Below, piece after piece: positions 26,038-35,009 of a stretch of 64,000 nt of DNA. The stretch spans positions 1-64,000 of the forward strand of contig NZ_JAENHM010000063.1 of NCBI RefSeq assembly GCF_016595245.1, read 5' to 3'. The notes beneath the pieces were generated by a model. It did no database searches, was not told the DNA's origin, and saw only the letters and a program-made list of their open reading frames with translations. The DNA comes from Azospirillum endophyticum. GTDB lineage: Bacteria > Pseudomonadota > Alphaproteobacteria > Azospirillales > Azospirillaceae. Position numbers and translations under genes: made by a program. The number at the start of each line of letters is the position of its first letter. Position 1 is the stretch's first letter.

Positions 26038-28533
26038 TCACGGCGCCCCCAGCAACTCGCCCAGCGCGTGGCCGAGCTGGCGCGGGGTCACCGGCTTGTG
26101 GATGATGCCCAGCCCATGGGCCACGGCGTCGCGCTCGCAGTCGGGACCGGTCTCGCCGGTCAGGATCAGGCCGGGGATCGGAGCGCTGCCGGGATCGTCG
26201 TACAGCGCGCGGATGCGGGCGACCGCGTCCGTCCCGTACTGCCCTTCGCGCAGCCGGTAATCGGCGACGATCAGGTCGGGACGCCGGCCGGTGCGGCTCA
26301 ACCCTTCCACCGCCTTCTGGGCGGACCCGGCGACCAGCACCTGATAACCCCATTCGCGGAAGATCGTCTCCAGCCCCAGCAGCACGATGGCATCGTCGTC
26401 CACCACCACGGCGAAGCGGCCACGGCCGGCGGTCGCCGCCTCCGCCGGGGTCGCCGGGACCTCCACGTTCCGGCAGAGCGGCAGGGTGATGACGAAGCTG
26501 GTCCCCTGCCCTGGCTTCGACTGGACGTCCACCGGGTGGTTCAGCAGCTGCGACAGCCGCCGCACGATGGCGAGCCCCAGCCCCAGGCCCCGGTTGCGGT
26601 CGCGCTCCGGGTTGCCGACCTGGTGGAACTCCTCCCAGATGCGTTCCAGATGGTCGGGCGGGATGCCGATGCCGGTGTCGCGCACCTCGATCAGCAGGCG
26701 CCCGCCGCCCCGCCGGCATTCGATGTCGATCCGCCCGCTCTCCGTATAGCGCAGGGCGTTCTCCACCAGATTGCGCACCATGCGGGTCAGCAGCGTGCGG
26801 TCGGTGCGGGCGGCGGCGTTGCAGGAGGACATGTGCAGTTCCAGCCCCTTGGCCGCCGCCACCGGCCGGTAGGAGGCCGCGATGTGGTCGAACAGCGGTG
26901 CCATCGACACGGTCTCGATGTTCGGCTGGACCACGCCGGCATCGAGGCGCGACATGTCCAGCAGGCTGTCCAGCAGCTCCTTCAGCGCGTCGAGCCCGCG
27001 GCCGAGATGCATCAGGGCGTTGGCGCCCTGGCTGCCCTGGACATGCGGCTTCAGCACGTCGACGAACAGCAGCAGCGCCTGCAGGGGCTGGCGTAGGTCG
27101 TGGCTGGCGGCGGCCAGGAACTTGCCCTTGGCGAGGTCGGCCGCCTCCGCCGTCTCCTTGGCCTGCAACAGCGCCTGCTGCGCCTGACGGCGGGCGGTGA
27201 TGTCGCGGAAATAGACCGAAAGACCATCGGTGCTGGGATAGATGCTGGCCTCCACCCAATTGCCCATGGTGGGAGACAGCACCTCGACGGTTATTTCCCG
27301 GCCCTCGCGGACCGCCTGCTTCTGCGCCTCCAAGGCCTCGCTGCCCAGTATCTTGGGGAAGGCCTCCCAGAGCCGGCGGCCCAGCAGGGTGTCGCGCGAC
27401 CGGCCCCAGACCTGTTCGGCCTTGCGGTTGATGTAGCTGAAGCGCCAGTCGTGGTCGACGGCATAGAAGGCGTCGCTGATGCTTTCCAGGATCTTCACCG
27501 CCCGCTCGTGCGAGGCGCGGGCCTCCTCCTCCGCCCGCTTGCGCGTGGTGATGTCGCGGAAGAAGCAGCCCACCCCTTCCGGCGTCGGCAGGAACCGGAT
27601 CTCCAGCCACAGGGTGGTGCCTTCGCCGTCGAAACGCTTTTCGATGGCGGTCGGCTGCCGCTCCGTCATCGTCCGGCGGCACAGCGCCTCCAGGTCCGAC
27701 CCGGCGAGTTGCGGCCATACCTCCCACAGGCGGCGGCCGCGCACCGCCGACAGCGACTGGCGGTCGAGCTGTTCGGCGCGGCGGTTCTGGTAGATCACGC
27801 GGTAATCGCTGTCCAGCGCCACCAGCGCCTCGTCGATGCTGTCCAGGATGTCGGTCGCGCGCCGGCGCACGTCGGCGATGGCCTCCTCCATCCGCCGCTC
27901 GTCGGAGCGGTCGTGCAGGATCCACAGGAAGCCGTCCTCGTCGCCCTGCAGCGGCAGGATGGTCAGCGCCCCCCAGACGGCGGACCCGTCGCGACGGCGG
28001 AAGCCGCGCTCCTCCTGGATGCGCCCCTCGGCCAGCGCGCGCACCCGAAGCGCGGCGGGAACGCCGGCGGCGGCGTCTTCCGGCGGGAAGAGGATTTCGA
28101 CCGGCTGCCCCTGCGCCTCCTCCTCGCTCCAGCCCAGGATGCGGGCCGCACCGGGATTCCAGCTGGTCACCCGGCCGTCCGGCGCCAGGGTCAGGATGGC
28201 ATGGCCGACGGCGCTGTCGAGGATCGCGCGCAGCCGCCTCTCGCTGTCGGCGTGGGCGGCGCGGCTGCGCTCCAGGGCCGTGAAGGCAGTGCGGAGATCC
28301 TCGTTCAGCGCGGTGACCGTCAGCAGGTCGTCGCACCCGCTGCAGGCGGTGGACAGCGCCGCCTGCAGCCGGGCGTTTTCCTGCTCCAGCTCCGTCAACC
28401 GCGCCAACAGGGTGGTGTTCTGTCGGATTTCCGGCTGGGTATCGGATTTGGCATCGGGTTGGCCATGCCGCTCCCGCCCCTCCCCCATTCGGTTATCGGT
28501 AGGCCGGCCGGGGACAGGCTGCTGCTTGGTCAT
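26038..28533 (-). CDS. Hybrid sensor histidine kinase with three PAS domains and receiver
   Basis: An 831-residue soluble protein without membrane helices. After a coiled-coil N-terminal segment (LTELEQENARLQAAL) come three PAS domains at roughly residues 100-210, 225-330 and 345-448. The HisKA region has the phosphorylated His478 in AASHDLRQPLQALL. The ATPase domain has RNLVENALRYTESG, EVRDTGIGIPP and GLGLGLAIVRRLS. A C-terminal receiver domain has VVDDDAIVLLG, phospho-acceptor Asp in LIVADYRL, and Lys in IIHKPVTP. The S-H-D-L-R-Q-P-L-Q H-box is typical of a group common in Azospirillum and Rhodopseudomonas. Signal and output are unknown; with no DNA-binding response regulator adjacent, it probably passes phosphate to a distant partner. 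Confidence 0.88.
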   Translation of the reverse strand: MTKQQPVPGRPTDNRMGEGRERHGQPDAKSDTQPEIRQNTTLLARLTELEQENARLQAALSTACSGCDDLLTVTALNEDLRTAFTALERSRAAHADSERRLRAILDSAVGHAILTLAPDGRVTSWNPGAARILGWSEEEAQGQPVEILFPPEDAAAGVPAALRVRALAEGRIQEERGFRRRDGSAVWGALTILPLQGDEDGFLWILHDRSDERRMEEAIADVRRRATDILDSIDEALVALDSDYRVIYQNRRAEQLDRQSLSAVRGRRLWEVWPQLAGSDLEALCRRTMTERQPTAIEKRFDGEGTTLWLEIRFLPTPEGVGCFFRDITTRKRAEEEARASHERAVKILESISDAFYAVDHDWRFSYINRKAEQVWGRSRDTLLGRRLWEAFPKILGSEALEAQKQAVREGREITVEVLSPTMGNWVEASIYPSTDGLSVYFRDITARRQAQQALLQAKETAEAADLAKGKFLAAASHDLRQPLQALLLFVDVLKPHVQGSQGANALMHLGRGLDALKELLDSLLDMSRLDAGVVQPNIETVSMAPLFDHIAASYRPVAAAKGLELHMSSCNAAARTDRTLLTRMVRNLVENALRYTESGRIDIECRRGGGRLLIEVRDTGIGIPPDHLERIWEEFHQVGNPERDRNRGLGLGLAIVRRLSQLLNHPVDVQSKPGQGTSFVITLPLCRNVEVPATPAEAATAGRGRFAVVVDDDAIVLLGLETIFREWGYQVLVAGSAQKAVEGLSRTGRRPDLIVADYRLREGQYGTDAVARIRALYDDPGSAPIPGLILTGETGPDCERDAVAHGLGIIHKPVTPRQLGHALGELLGAP

Positions 28534-28653
28534 AGGCGCCCAAGAAAAACGAAAGTCTCAGAAAGCAAGAGTGCGCAATGACCAAAGCCTCTGTAAACCT
28601 TCCAAAAGCAATATCCCGGACGATTGTGAAGATGTTCAATTTCATCAATGATG

Positions 28654-29541
28654 CTACCGCATATCGGTGATTGCCTTCACCATCGCGCGCACGCCTGCAT
28701 CAAGCATTTTGTCACGCCGCAATACCAACCCAAGGGTGCGAATCAATGGTGGCGCCAGAGGCTGGACTGCGAACCGGTCGCAATCCTGCGGACCGCGGAC
28801 GGTGACCGACGGCAGGATCGACCGGCCGAGTCCGGCGGCGACGAGATTCTTGATCGCCTCCACATTGCCCAGTTCCATCGCCGGGCGCGGCTGTATGCCG
28901 CCGGCCATGAACCAGCCGTCGATCACCGCGCGCATGGTGCCGCCGCGCTCGTAGAGGATCAGCGTCGCCTCCGCCAGCGCCGCCGGAGCCACACCGTCCT
29001 GCGGTTCCGCTTGCCCGGACAGCGGGCCGACGCAGACGAGTTCCTCGCTGCAGACCGGCTCGATGGACAGGTCGGGACGGCGGGCGGGCAGCGTGACCAG
29101 CGCCAGATCCAGCGACCCACCCTCCACCGCATCCAGGATGTCGGGCGTGTTGCCGGTGACGACGATGATCTCCAGCCCCGGATGGGCGGTGCGCAATGCC
29201 GTGAGGATCGGCGGCAGCCGGTAGATGCAGGCGGTGGCGCCGGTGCCGATGCGCACGCGCCCGACCTGCCCGGCACGGTGGCGGCCCATGGCGGCGGCGG
29301 CGGCATCGACCTCGTCGCGCAGGCGGCGGATGAAGGGCAGCAGGTCGCGGCCTGCCGCGGTCGGCAGCGCACGCTTGCCCACCCGCTCCACCAGCCGCAC
29401 GCCGAACCTCTCCTCGAGGTTGCGGATCTGCATGCTGACCGCCGGCTGGGTCAGGCCGAGCCGGCCGGCGGCCTCGGTGAAGCCGCCATGCTCGACGACG
29501 GTGGCGAAGGTGATGAGCTGGTCGAGGTTGAGGCCGCGCAT
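28654..29541 (-). CDS. LysR family transcriptional regulator
   Basis: A 295-residue LysR protein. The helix-turn-helix is in QLITFATVVEHGGFTEAAGR, TQPAVSMQIRNLEERFGVRL. The rest is the periplasmic-binding-like effector domain (RVRIGTGATACIYRLPPIL, LDLALVTLPARRP). The start MRGLNLDQL at 29541 aligns with the family. It is divergently arranged from an MFS transporter gene across a 75-base gap containing a T-N11-A type dyad, so it probably controls that transporter. The ligand is unknown. Confidence 0.88.
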   Translation of the reverse strand: MRGLNLDQLITFATVVEHGGFTEAAGRLGLTQPAVSMQIRNLEERFGVRLVERVGKRALPTAAGRDLLPFIRRLRDEVDAAAAAMGRHRAGQVGRVRIGTGATACIYRLPPILTALRTAHPGLEIIVVTGNTPDILDAVEGGSLDLALVTLPARRPDLSIEPVCSEELVCVGPLSGQAEPQDGVAPAALAEATLILYERGGTMRAVIDGWFMAGGIQPRPAMELGNVEAIKNLVAAGLGRSILPSVTVRGPQDCDRFAVQPLAPPLIRTLGLVLRRDKMLDAGVRAMVKAITDMR

Positions 29542-29558
29542 ACCCACAGTCTTCCTTA

Positions 29559-29575
29559 TGATTTCGATCAAATCA
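29559..29575. promoter_or_regulatory. LysR-type binding site candidate
   Basis: The dyad TGATTT-cgatc-AAATCA lies in the middle of the 75-base gap between the LysR gene and the divergent MFS gene. It fits the T-N11-A layout of LysR activator boxes. Its A/T content contrasts with the surrounding GC-rich DNA. Confidence 0.55.
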
Positions 29576-29616
29576 ATAAATTTGCCTTTTCCTCGGCGGT
29601 CCGCGACGGTGAGGCC

Positions 29617-30888
29617 ATGACGACCGACGCCCTCTCCGTCCCTGCCCCCTTCCCCGCCCCCCGGCCGATCTGGCTCGTGCTGCTGTGTGCCAGCCGCTTC
29701 GCCGCCTCGCTGTCCTTCATGGTCTATGCCGGCGCACTGGGACCGGCGATGCAGGCCTGGGGCATGTCGGCGGGCGAGGCCGGATCGATCCAGACCGCCT
29801 TCAACGTCGGCTACGCCCTGTCGCTGGTGGGATCCTCGTGGTTCGCCGACAGCCTGGGCGCCAAGCGCGTCTTCCTGTGGGCGAGCTGGGCGACGGCCCT
29901 GACCGGGATCGCCTTCGCCGTCTTCGCCCGGTCGGCGGAAAGCGGCTTGCTGCTGTTCGCCCTGATGGGGTTGACCCAGGGCGGCACCTACGCCCCCTCC
30001 ATCATGCTGGTGGCGCAGGGCGTGCCGGCGGCGCGGCGCGGCGCGGCGGTGGGCTGGCTGCTGGCGGCGGGATCGCTCGGCTATTTCGGCTCTATCGCGC
30101 TCGCCGCCGGGCTGGCGGAGCGGTTCGGCTACGAGGCCGCCTTCATCGCCTGCGGGCTGGGACCACTGCTGGCGGCGCTGCTCGCCACGCCGGGCCTGCG
30201 CGGCCGGGCCAATTTGGTGGCGGCCGGGCCGGCGCGCCGGCTGCGCGGCGCCTTCCGCTTCCTGGCCGACCGCCGGTCCTTCCTGCTGACCGCCGGCTAC
30301 ACCACCCATTGCTGGGAATTGCTGGGCATGTGGGCCTGGCTGCCGGCCTTCCTGACCGCCAGCCTTGCCGGAACCGGAGGGGCCGGAACCGGAGGGGCCG
30401 GTTCGGACGGCGCCGGCCTGCGCGGCCTGTGGATCGCCGGGGCCATCCATATCTCGGGCTTTCTGTCGTCGCTGCTGATGGGGCGCGCCTCGGACCGGCT
30501 GGGCCGGCGGGCGGTGCTGGTGGCGATGGGGCTGCTGGGTGCGGCGTGCTCCTTCTCCATCGGCTGGATGGACGGGATGCCGCTGGCCCTGGTCCTGGCG
30601 GTGGCGGCGCTCTACGGATTTTCCGCGCTGGGCGATTCGCCCGTGCTGTCCACGGCGATGACCGAATCGGTCGAGCCGGGCAGCCTGGGGGCGGCGCTCG
30701 CCGTGCGCTCCATCCTCGGCTTCGGCGCCGGCGGCGCCGCACCGTTGGCGGTCGGGCTGATGCTGGACCATGCCGGCGGCAGCGGCGGCTCCGGATGGGG
30801 ATGGGGCTTCGCGCTTCTCGGCGTCGGCGGCGGGTTGGCGACCGTCTGCGCCCTCCTTCTTCCCGCCGACCGTCCAAACCGGAGCTGA
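29617..30888 (+). CDS. Major facilitator superfamily transporter
   Basis: A 423-residue transporter with about twelve membrane helices. The first half has SASRF-like entry helices, the loop ADSLGAKRVFLWASW between helices 2 and 3 (the G-x-x-x-D-R-x-x-K/R family motif in divergent form), and the second half has the mirror motif GRASDRLGRRAVLVAMG. The cytoplasmic central loop is short, and an extracytoplasmic loop has a low-complexity repeat GTGGAGTGGAGSDG. The substrate is unknown; the general layout is that of a small-molecule/proton antiporter or symporter. It is divergent from and probably controlled by the neighbouring LysR regulator, and the acetyltransferase gene follows after five bases. 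Confidence 0.85.
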   Translation: MTTDALSVPAPFPAPRPIWLVLLCASRFAASLSFMVYAGALGPAMQAWGMSAGEAGSIQTAFNVGYALSLVGSSWFADSLGAKRVFLWASWATALTGIAFAVFARSAESGLLLFALMGLTQGGTYAPSIMLVAQGVPAARRGAAVGWLLAAGSLGYFGSIALAAGLAERFGYEAAFIACGLGPLLAALLATPGLRGRANLVAAGPARRLRGAFRFLADRRSFLLTAGYTTHCWELLGMWAWLPAFLTASLAGTGGAGTGGAGSDGAGLRGLWIAGAIHISGFLSSLLMGRASDRLGRRAVLVAMGLLGAACSFSIGWMDGMPLALVLAVAALYGFSALGDSPVLSTAMTESVEPGSLGAALAVRSILGFGAGGAAPLAVGLMLDHAGGSGGSGWGWGFALLGVGGGLATVCALLLPADRPNRS

Positions 30889-30893
30889 CTCCC

Positions 30894-31439
30894 ATGCCCT
30901 CCACCACCGGGCCCGCCATCACCGTGCGGGCGTCCGCCGACGCCGACATTCCCGCGATCACCGCCCTCTATGCCCATCATGTCCTGCACGGCACCGCGTC
31001 GTTCGAGGAAGTCCCGCCGGACGAGGGGGAAATCGCCCGCCGCCGCGCCGACCTGCTGGCCCGCGGCCTGCCCTATCTGGTGGCGGAGTGCGAGGGGCGG
31101 CTGGCCGGCTATGCCTATGCCGGGCTCTACCGGCCGCGCAGCGCCTACCGCTTCACGCTGGAGAACTCCGTCTATGTCGCCGACGGGATGGGCCGGCGCG
31201 GCATCGGCCGGGCGCTGATGCTCCCGCTGATCGAGATGTGCGAGGCGGCCGGATACCGCCGGATGATCGCGGCGATCGGCGACAGCGCCAACCACGGCTC
31301 GATCGGCCTGCACGGCGCCTGCGGCTTCCGTCCCGTCGGCATCCTGCCGGCGGTCGGCTTCAAGTTCGGCCGCTGGCTGGACGGCGTGCTGATGGAACGC
31401 CCGCTCGGCGCGGGGAGCGAGACCCCGCCGGCCGGCTGA
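30894..31439 (+). CDS. GNAT N-acetyltransferase, phosphinothricin-acetyltransferase type
   Basis: A 181-residue single-domain acetyltransferase. It has the opening I-x-V-R-x-A-x-x-x-D-x-x-x-I-x-x-I-Y pattern, HHVLHGTASFEEVPP, then YRPRSAYRFTLENSVYV and the acetyl-CoA pyrophosphate-binding loop GMGRRGIGRALM (R/Q-x-x-G-x-G/A), and a C-terminal SIGLHGACGFRPVGILPAVGFKFGRWLD that marks the pat/bar subgroup. Members acetylate phosphinothricin, methionine sulfone or other amino acids. It follows the MFS gene with a 5-base gap and is probably co-transcribed, making an export/acetylation resistance pair plausible but unproven. Confidence 0.85.
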   Translation: MPSTTGPAITVRASADADIPAITALYAHHVLHGTASFEEVPPDEGEIARRRADLLARGLPYLVAECEGRLAGYAYAGLYRPRSAYRFTLENSVYVADGMGRRGIGRALMLPLIEMCEAAGYRRMIAAIGDSANHGSIGLHGACGFRPVGILPAVGFKFGRWLDGVLMERPLGAGSETPPAG

Positions 31440-31444
31440 CCCGC

Positions 31445-31729
31445 TCAGTCCGCCCCGAGCAATTCATCGTGGCGCGGGCCATCCTGGCGCGGGTTGGGCG
31501 CCGTCGCCATCGGCACCGTCCGCGGCAGCTCCATCGACGGCAGTCGCCACTCCACCGGCGCCGCCGCCCCGGGCGTCGGCCGGTATTGGTCCACCACCGC
31601 CAGCGAAGTCAGCAGCCCCAGCGCCAGCGCCACCACCAGCAGCCGGCGGTCGACTCCCGCCAGGAAGCCGTTCTTGTCACCGGCGCTCGCGCCGTCGCGA
31701 CCCCTGTCGTCGCGATCCAGCAGGGCCAT
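31445..31729 (-). CDS. Small single-pass membrane protein at the 3' end of the nir cluster
   Basis: A 94-residue protein starting MALLDRDDRGRD with one membrane helix, LLVVALALGLLTSLAVV, after about 28 charged cytoplasmic residues, and a proline-rich periplasmic tail with PTPGAAAPVEWRLPSMEL. I do not recognise a family. It is on the same strand as nirN, which ends about 170 bases upstream, but a hairpin at 31808-31848 lies between them. It may be the last gene of the nir operon or an independent gene. A longer start at 31798 adds unlikely residues. Confidence 0.5.
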   Translation of the reverse strand: MALLDRDDRGRDGASAGDKNGFLAGVDRRLLVVALALGLLTSLAVVDQYRPTPGAAAPVEWRLPSMELPRTVPMATAPNPRQDGPRHDELLGAD

Positions 31730-31807
31730 GCTCCGTCCTCCCCTTCCGTCGACCTCATCGTCCGGGACCAGCTTGATCGACGCAGCGGATCGCCACAATG
31801 CGGCTTT

Positions 31808-31848
31808 GCCGCAGTCTGCCTTCGGCTGAGGCGAAGGCAGACTGCGGC
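31808..31848. terminator. 17-bp perfect hairpin downstream of nirN
   Basis: The arms gccgcagtctgccttcg (31808-31824) and cgaaggcagactgcggc (31832-31848) are exactly complementary around a 7-base loop. It lies 50 bases past the nirN stop. No T-run follows on either strand, so it may stabilise the nir mRNA end or be a repeat-type element rather than a classic terminator. Confidence 0.55.
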
Positions 31849-31897
31849 GAAGGGGCTATGAGGATTGGGAGGGAGCGACAGAGTGCGACCGGCCCGC

Positions 31898-33457
31898 TCA
31901 GTGGCTGGTGCCTTCGGAATAGCGGGTCTTGTTGAAGACGTTGTATTTCCCCACCGGCTTGCGCATGGGCAGGCGCTTGACCTCTTCGAAGCTGGCGGTG
32001 TCGTAGACGACCAGGGCGCCGTCGTCCTCCCAGATGCTGACCAGCGCATGGCGGCCGTCGCGGGTGAACTCCACATGCGACGCGGTCTTGCCGGGCGACG
32101 GGACCAGCGTCCGGACGATCTCCAGCGTCCGCTTGTCGATGATCTCGATGGTGTCGCGGCGCGGGCTGAGCGAGGCGTCGGTCCAGGCATAGGGCGTCGC
32201 CTCGTGGCTGCGCATGAAGAAGCCGGGGCCGAGCGTGTCGATGCGCTTGACCGTCGTCCAGTCCTTCATGTCGATGACGCTGACCGCCGCCCCCTTCAGA
32301 TGCGGCGTCGCCATCACCCGCCGTCCGTCCAGTATCCAGCTGATGCCGGAGCCCAGATGCGGCATGCCGGGCAGGTCGATTTCGGCGATCTTGCGGCCCA
32401 CCGTCAGGTTGACCACCTGCCCCTTGCCGCCGTCGCGCGACGCGCCGATCACGTTGGCATAGGACGGGTCGAAGAAGAAATCGTCGAGCGGCTCGTCCAG
32501 CTCGATCCGCCGCACCGCGAACAGGCCTTGCTGTGCTCCCACCGCCTCGACCATGCCCTTTTCGTAACTGTGGACGAAGCCGCCATAGGCCGGGCCGGCC
32601 TTGTCGTCGGTGGCGATCTCCCAGATCTCCGGCACATCCTTCAGCGCCAGGATGAAGCTCTTGCGCGGCGGGGCGGCATAGACGGCGCTGACCCGCGCGC
32701 TGCCCTTCGGTGTGACGACCGGGATGGTCTTCAGCGGCGTGAGATCGCGGGCGTCGAGCAGCACCAGCGTGCGCGGCAGCGTGTTGCCGACGGCGACGAA
32801 GCGGCCGTCGGCCGACACCGCGATGTTGCGGGTGTTGATGCCGGCCCGAATCTCCGCCACCGGCACCAGCCCATAGAGGTCGTAGACCGACACCCAGCCG
32901 TCGCGCGAGGCGAAATAGGCGAAGCGGCCGTCCGGCGAATACTTGACCCCGCCATGCAGGGCGAAGCGGCTGGGGAAGCGGGCCAGCGGCTCGAAGCTGT
33001 CGCCGTCGAGGATGGTGACATGGTGGTCGCCGGCCTCGACCACGGTGAACAGGTTCAGCGGATCGGCCTTGTGCACGGGCCGGGCCGCCAGCGCCGCGGG
33101 GGCCGTGTGGATGATGTGGCTGGCCGCCATGTCGGCGTCGGTCCATGCCGGTTCCTGGGCGGGAGGGGCCAGGACATAGGCGGCGAGATCGGCAATCTCC
33201 GCCCCGCTCAGCCGGTCGGCGAATCCCGGCATCTGGGTGGCGGGCCGGCCCCCGGCGATCAGCGCGACGGCGTCGGCCGGCTTCATCCGCCCGAGATTGT
33301 CGGGCAGCAGCGCCGGGCCGATGGCGCCCAGCCGGTCGCCGCCATGGCAGGCGGCGCAATGCTCGGCGTAGCGGGCGGCGGGGCCCTCCTGCGCCGGAGC
33401 CGTTCCCGGCAGCAGGGCGATAAGCGCCGCCATGGCAAGGATGATGCGGGCGTGCAT
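31898..33457 (-). CDS. nirN: NirN, heme d1 maturation c/d1-type cytochrome
   Basis: A 519-residue periplasmic protein with a cleavable signal peptide (IILAMAALIALLPGTAPAQ). The N-terminal cytochrome c domain has CAACH (Cys34, Cys37, His38). The rest is an eight-bladed d1-type beta-propeller related to NirS (DGDSFEPLARFPSRFALHGG, TPKGSARVSAVYA, GKYNVFNKTRYSEGTSH at the end). Known NirN proteins oxidise the propionate side chain of dihydro-heme d1 to give heme d1. It is distinguished from NirS by its lower similarity and by the separate nirS gene 4 kb upstream. It follows nirH by 39 bases. Confidence 0.88.
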   Translation of the reverse strand: MHARIILAMAALIALLPGTAPAQEGPAARYAEHCAACHGGDRLGAIGPALLPDNLGRMKPADAVALIAGGRPATQMPGFADRLSGAEIADLAAYVLAPPAQEPAWTDADMAASHIIHTAPAALAARPVHKADPLNLFTVVEAGDHHVTILDGDSFEPLARFPSRFALHGGVKYSPDGRFAYFASRDGWVSVYDLYGLVPVAEIRAGINTRNIAVSADGRFVAVGNTLPRTLVLLDARDLTPLKTIPVVTPKGSARVSAVYAAPPRKSFILALKDVPEIWEIATDDKAGPAYGGFVHSYEKGMVEAVGAQQGLFAVRRIELDEPLDDFFFDPSYANVIGASRDGGKGQVVNLTVGRKIAEIDLPGMPHLGSGISWILDGRRVMATPHLKGAAVSVIDMKDWTTVKRIDTLGPGFFMRSHEATPYAWTDASLSPRRDTIEIIDKRTLEIVRTLVPSPGKTASHVEFTRDGRHALVSIWEDDGALVVYDTASFEEVKRLPMRKPVGKYNVFNKTRYSEGTSH

Positions 33458-33496
33458 GGGAAATGTCCGGCGAAGGGAGAGTGAGGCGGGAACCGT

Positions 33497-34015
33497 TCAC
33501 GCCGACAGGCGCAGGCCGGTCTTCTTGAGGATTCGGGTGCTGTAGAGCACCGCATGGCTGCGGCTGCGCCCGTCGAGCAGGCCGGCCATCGCGCCGATGC
33601 GGGCCTCGACCTCGGCGCGGTCCCTGGCATGGACCATGGCGAACAGCGTGTAGGGCCAGTCCGGCGGATGGGCCGGGCGGCGATAGCAATGCGTGACGAA
33701 GGGCAGCGCGGCCAGCAGGCGCCCGGCCTCGTCGATGACCGTCTCGGGCACCTCCCAGACGCTCATCCCGTTGGCGGCATAACCCAGCCGGTAATGGTTC
33801 GGCACGGCGGCGATGCGGCGGACGATCCCGGCCCGCAGCATCCGCCCGAAGCGGGCGATCACCTCCTCCTCGGCGATGCCGAGCCGGGCGGCCAGCGCGG
33901 CGTAGGGCCGCGGCACCAGCGGCAGGCCGGCCTGCGTCTCCACCACCAGCCGGCGGTCGACGGCATCGAGCGTGACCGGATCGGCCGCGACGGTATCGGG
34001 TGCGGGATCGGTCAT
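33497..34015 (-). CDS. nirH: NirH, siroheme decarboxylase subunit
   Basis: A 172-residue AsnC/Lrp-like protein. Despite the regulator-like fold (helix-turn-helix part LDAVDRRLVVETQAGLPLVP), NirD-L-G-H proteins are enzymes that decarboxylate siroheme to 12,18-didecarboxysiroheme. The NirL/H type is marked by HYRLGYAANGMSVWEVPE, CYRRPAHPPDWPYTLFAMVH and the ending HAVLYSTRILKKTGL. The start at 34015 overlaps the nirG stop by four bases. The longer open frame to 34621 covers nirG in another frame and is not used. Confidence 0.88.
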   Translation of the reverse strand: MTDPAPDTVAADPVTLDAVDRRLVVETQAGLPLVPRPYAALAARLGIAEEEVIARFGRMLRAGIVRRIAAVPNHYRLGYAANGMSVWEVPETVIDEAGRLLAALPFVTHCYRRPAHPPDWPYTLFAMVHARDRAEVEARIGAMAGLLDGRSRSHAVLYSTRILKKTGLRLSA

Positions 34016-34479
34016 GCCTCGAACCTCAGGTCCAGCGCGTATTCGGCGAGCTTGGGGAAGAGCCGGACGGCGAGGCCGGTCCGCGCCTCGATGGCGGCGG
34101 CCACCTCGGCCACCCGCTCCGGCGTCTCGGTGGCGAGCACGAACCACAGGCTGAGCGCATGGTCGCGGGCGTAGTTGTGGGCGACCTCCGGGAAGGCGTT
34201 CACCAGCGCCGCCACCGCGTCGAGCCGCTCCGCCGGCACCGCCATGGCGGCGAGCGACAGGCCGCCGCCCATGCGTTCGGCGTTGTAGAGCGGCCCGAAG
34301 CGGCTCAGCACCCCGGCCTCGCGCAGCGCGGCGACACGGCCGATCACCATGTCCTCGTCCAGCCCGAATTCCGCCATCGCAGGCTCCGCCGCCACCGCGG
34401 CGAAGGGGCGGGAGGTCAGCGGCAGGCCGTCCTGCAAACGGTTGATCAATGCCCGGTCGATGGCGTCCAGTTCCATCAC
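34012..34479 (-). CDS. nirG: NirG, siroheme decarboxylase subunit
   Basis: A 155-residue NirD/G-type Lrp-like protein (MMELDAIDRALINRLQDGLP, then RFGPLYNAERMGGGLSLAAM, and AHNYARDHALSLWFVLATE). The H-N-Y-x-R-x-H/E motif followed by W-F-V is diagnostic of NirD/NirG rather than of true Lrp regulators. It forms a heterodimer with NirH. It begins within the nirL stop (ATGA overlap) and ends within the nirH start, so the three genes are translationally coupled. Confidence 0.88.
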   Translation of the reverse strand: MMELDAIDRALINRLQDGLPLTSRPFAAVAAEPAMAEFGLDEDMVIGRVAALREAGVLSRFGPLYNAERMGGGLSLAAMAVPAERLDAVAALVNAFPEVAHNYARDHALSLWFVLATETPERVAEVAAAIEARTGLAVRLFPKLAEYALDLRFEA

Positions 34480-35009
34480 TCCCTCCCGTCCCGGCCATAG
34501 CAGGGGGCCGTCTGCTTAAAGCGGCGGACGGTGAACAGCAGCTCGCGCGGCAGGCCGGCCAAGCCGCAGCCGTCCGCCAGCTCCTCCACCAGCGCCCGCA
34601 CCTCGTCGCGGTTGCGGCCATGGATCATGGTGAAGAGGTTGTAGGGCCAGACCGGCGGGCGGCGCGGGCGGCGGTAGCACAACGACACCCCGCGCCGCCC
34701 GCCGAGCGCCGCCCCGACCGCATCCACCCGCTCGTCCGGCACGTCCCACACCACCATGGCGTTGGCGGTGAAGCCGAGTGCGGCGTGATCGACGATGATG
34801 CCGAAGCGCGAGGCGGCACCGGTCTCGACCAGATCGCGGATGGCGGCGATCACGCCGGCTTCCGATTGGCCGATGGCCTGTCCGATCGCCAGGAACGGCC
34901 GGGCCACCAGGGGCAGCCCGTCGCGCAGCCGGCGCAGCAGCCGGTCATTGTCCCCGGGCGGGCCCGCGGGCCGGACCCGCTCCGCCACCGATGCCCCGTT
35001 CACGTCCAT
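34476..35009 (-). CDS. nirL: NirL, siroheme decarboxylase subunit
   Basis: A 177-residue NirL/H-type Lrp-like protein starting MDVNGASVAERV. It has LRDGLPLVARPFLAIGQAIG, FTANAMVVWDVPDE, CYRRPRRPPVWPYNLFTMIH and the ending ELLFTVRRFKQTAPCYG, which is the NirL pattern. The N-terminal 20 residues are extra and proline-rich. It overlaps nirD at its start by 10 bases and nirG at its end by 4 bases. It pairs with NirD to decarboxylate siroheme. Confidence 0.88.
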   Translation of the reverse strand: MDVNGASVAERVRPAGPPGDNDRLLRRLRDGLPLVARPFLAIGQAIGQSEAGVIAAIRDLVETGAASRFGIIVDHAALGFTANAMVVWDVPDERVDAVGAALGGRRGVSLCYRRPRRPPVWPYNLFTMIHGRNRDEVRALVEELADGCGLAGLPRELLFTVRRFKQTAPCYGRDGRE

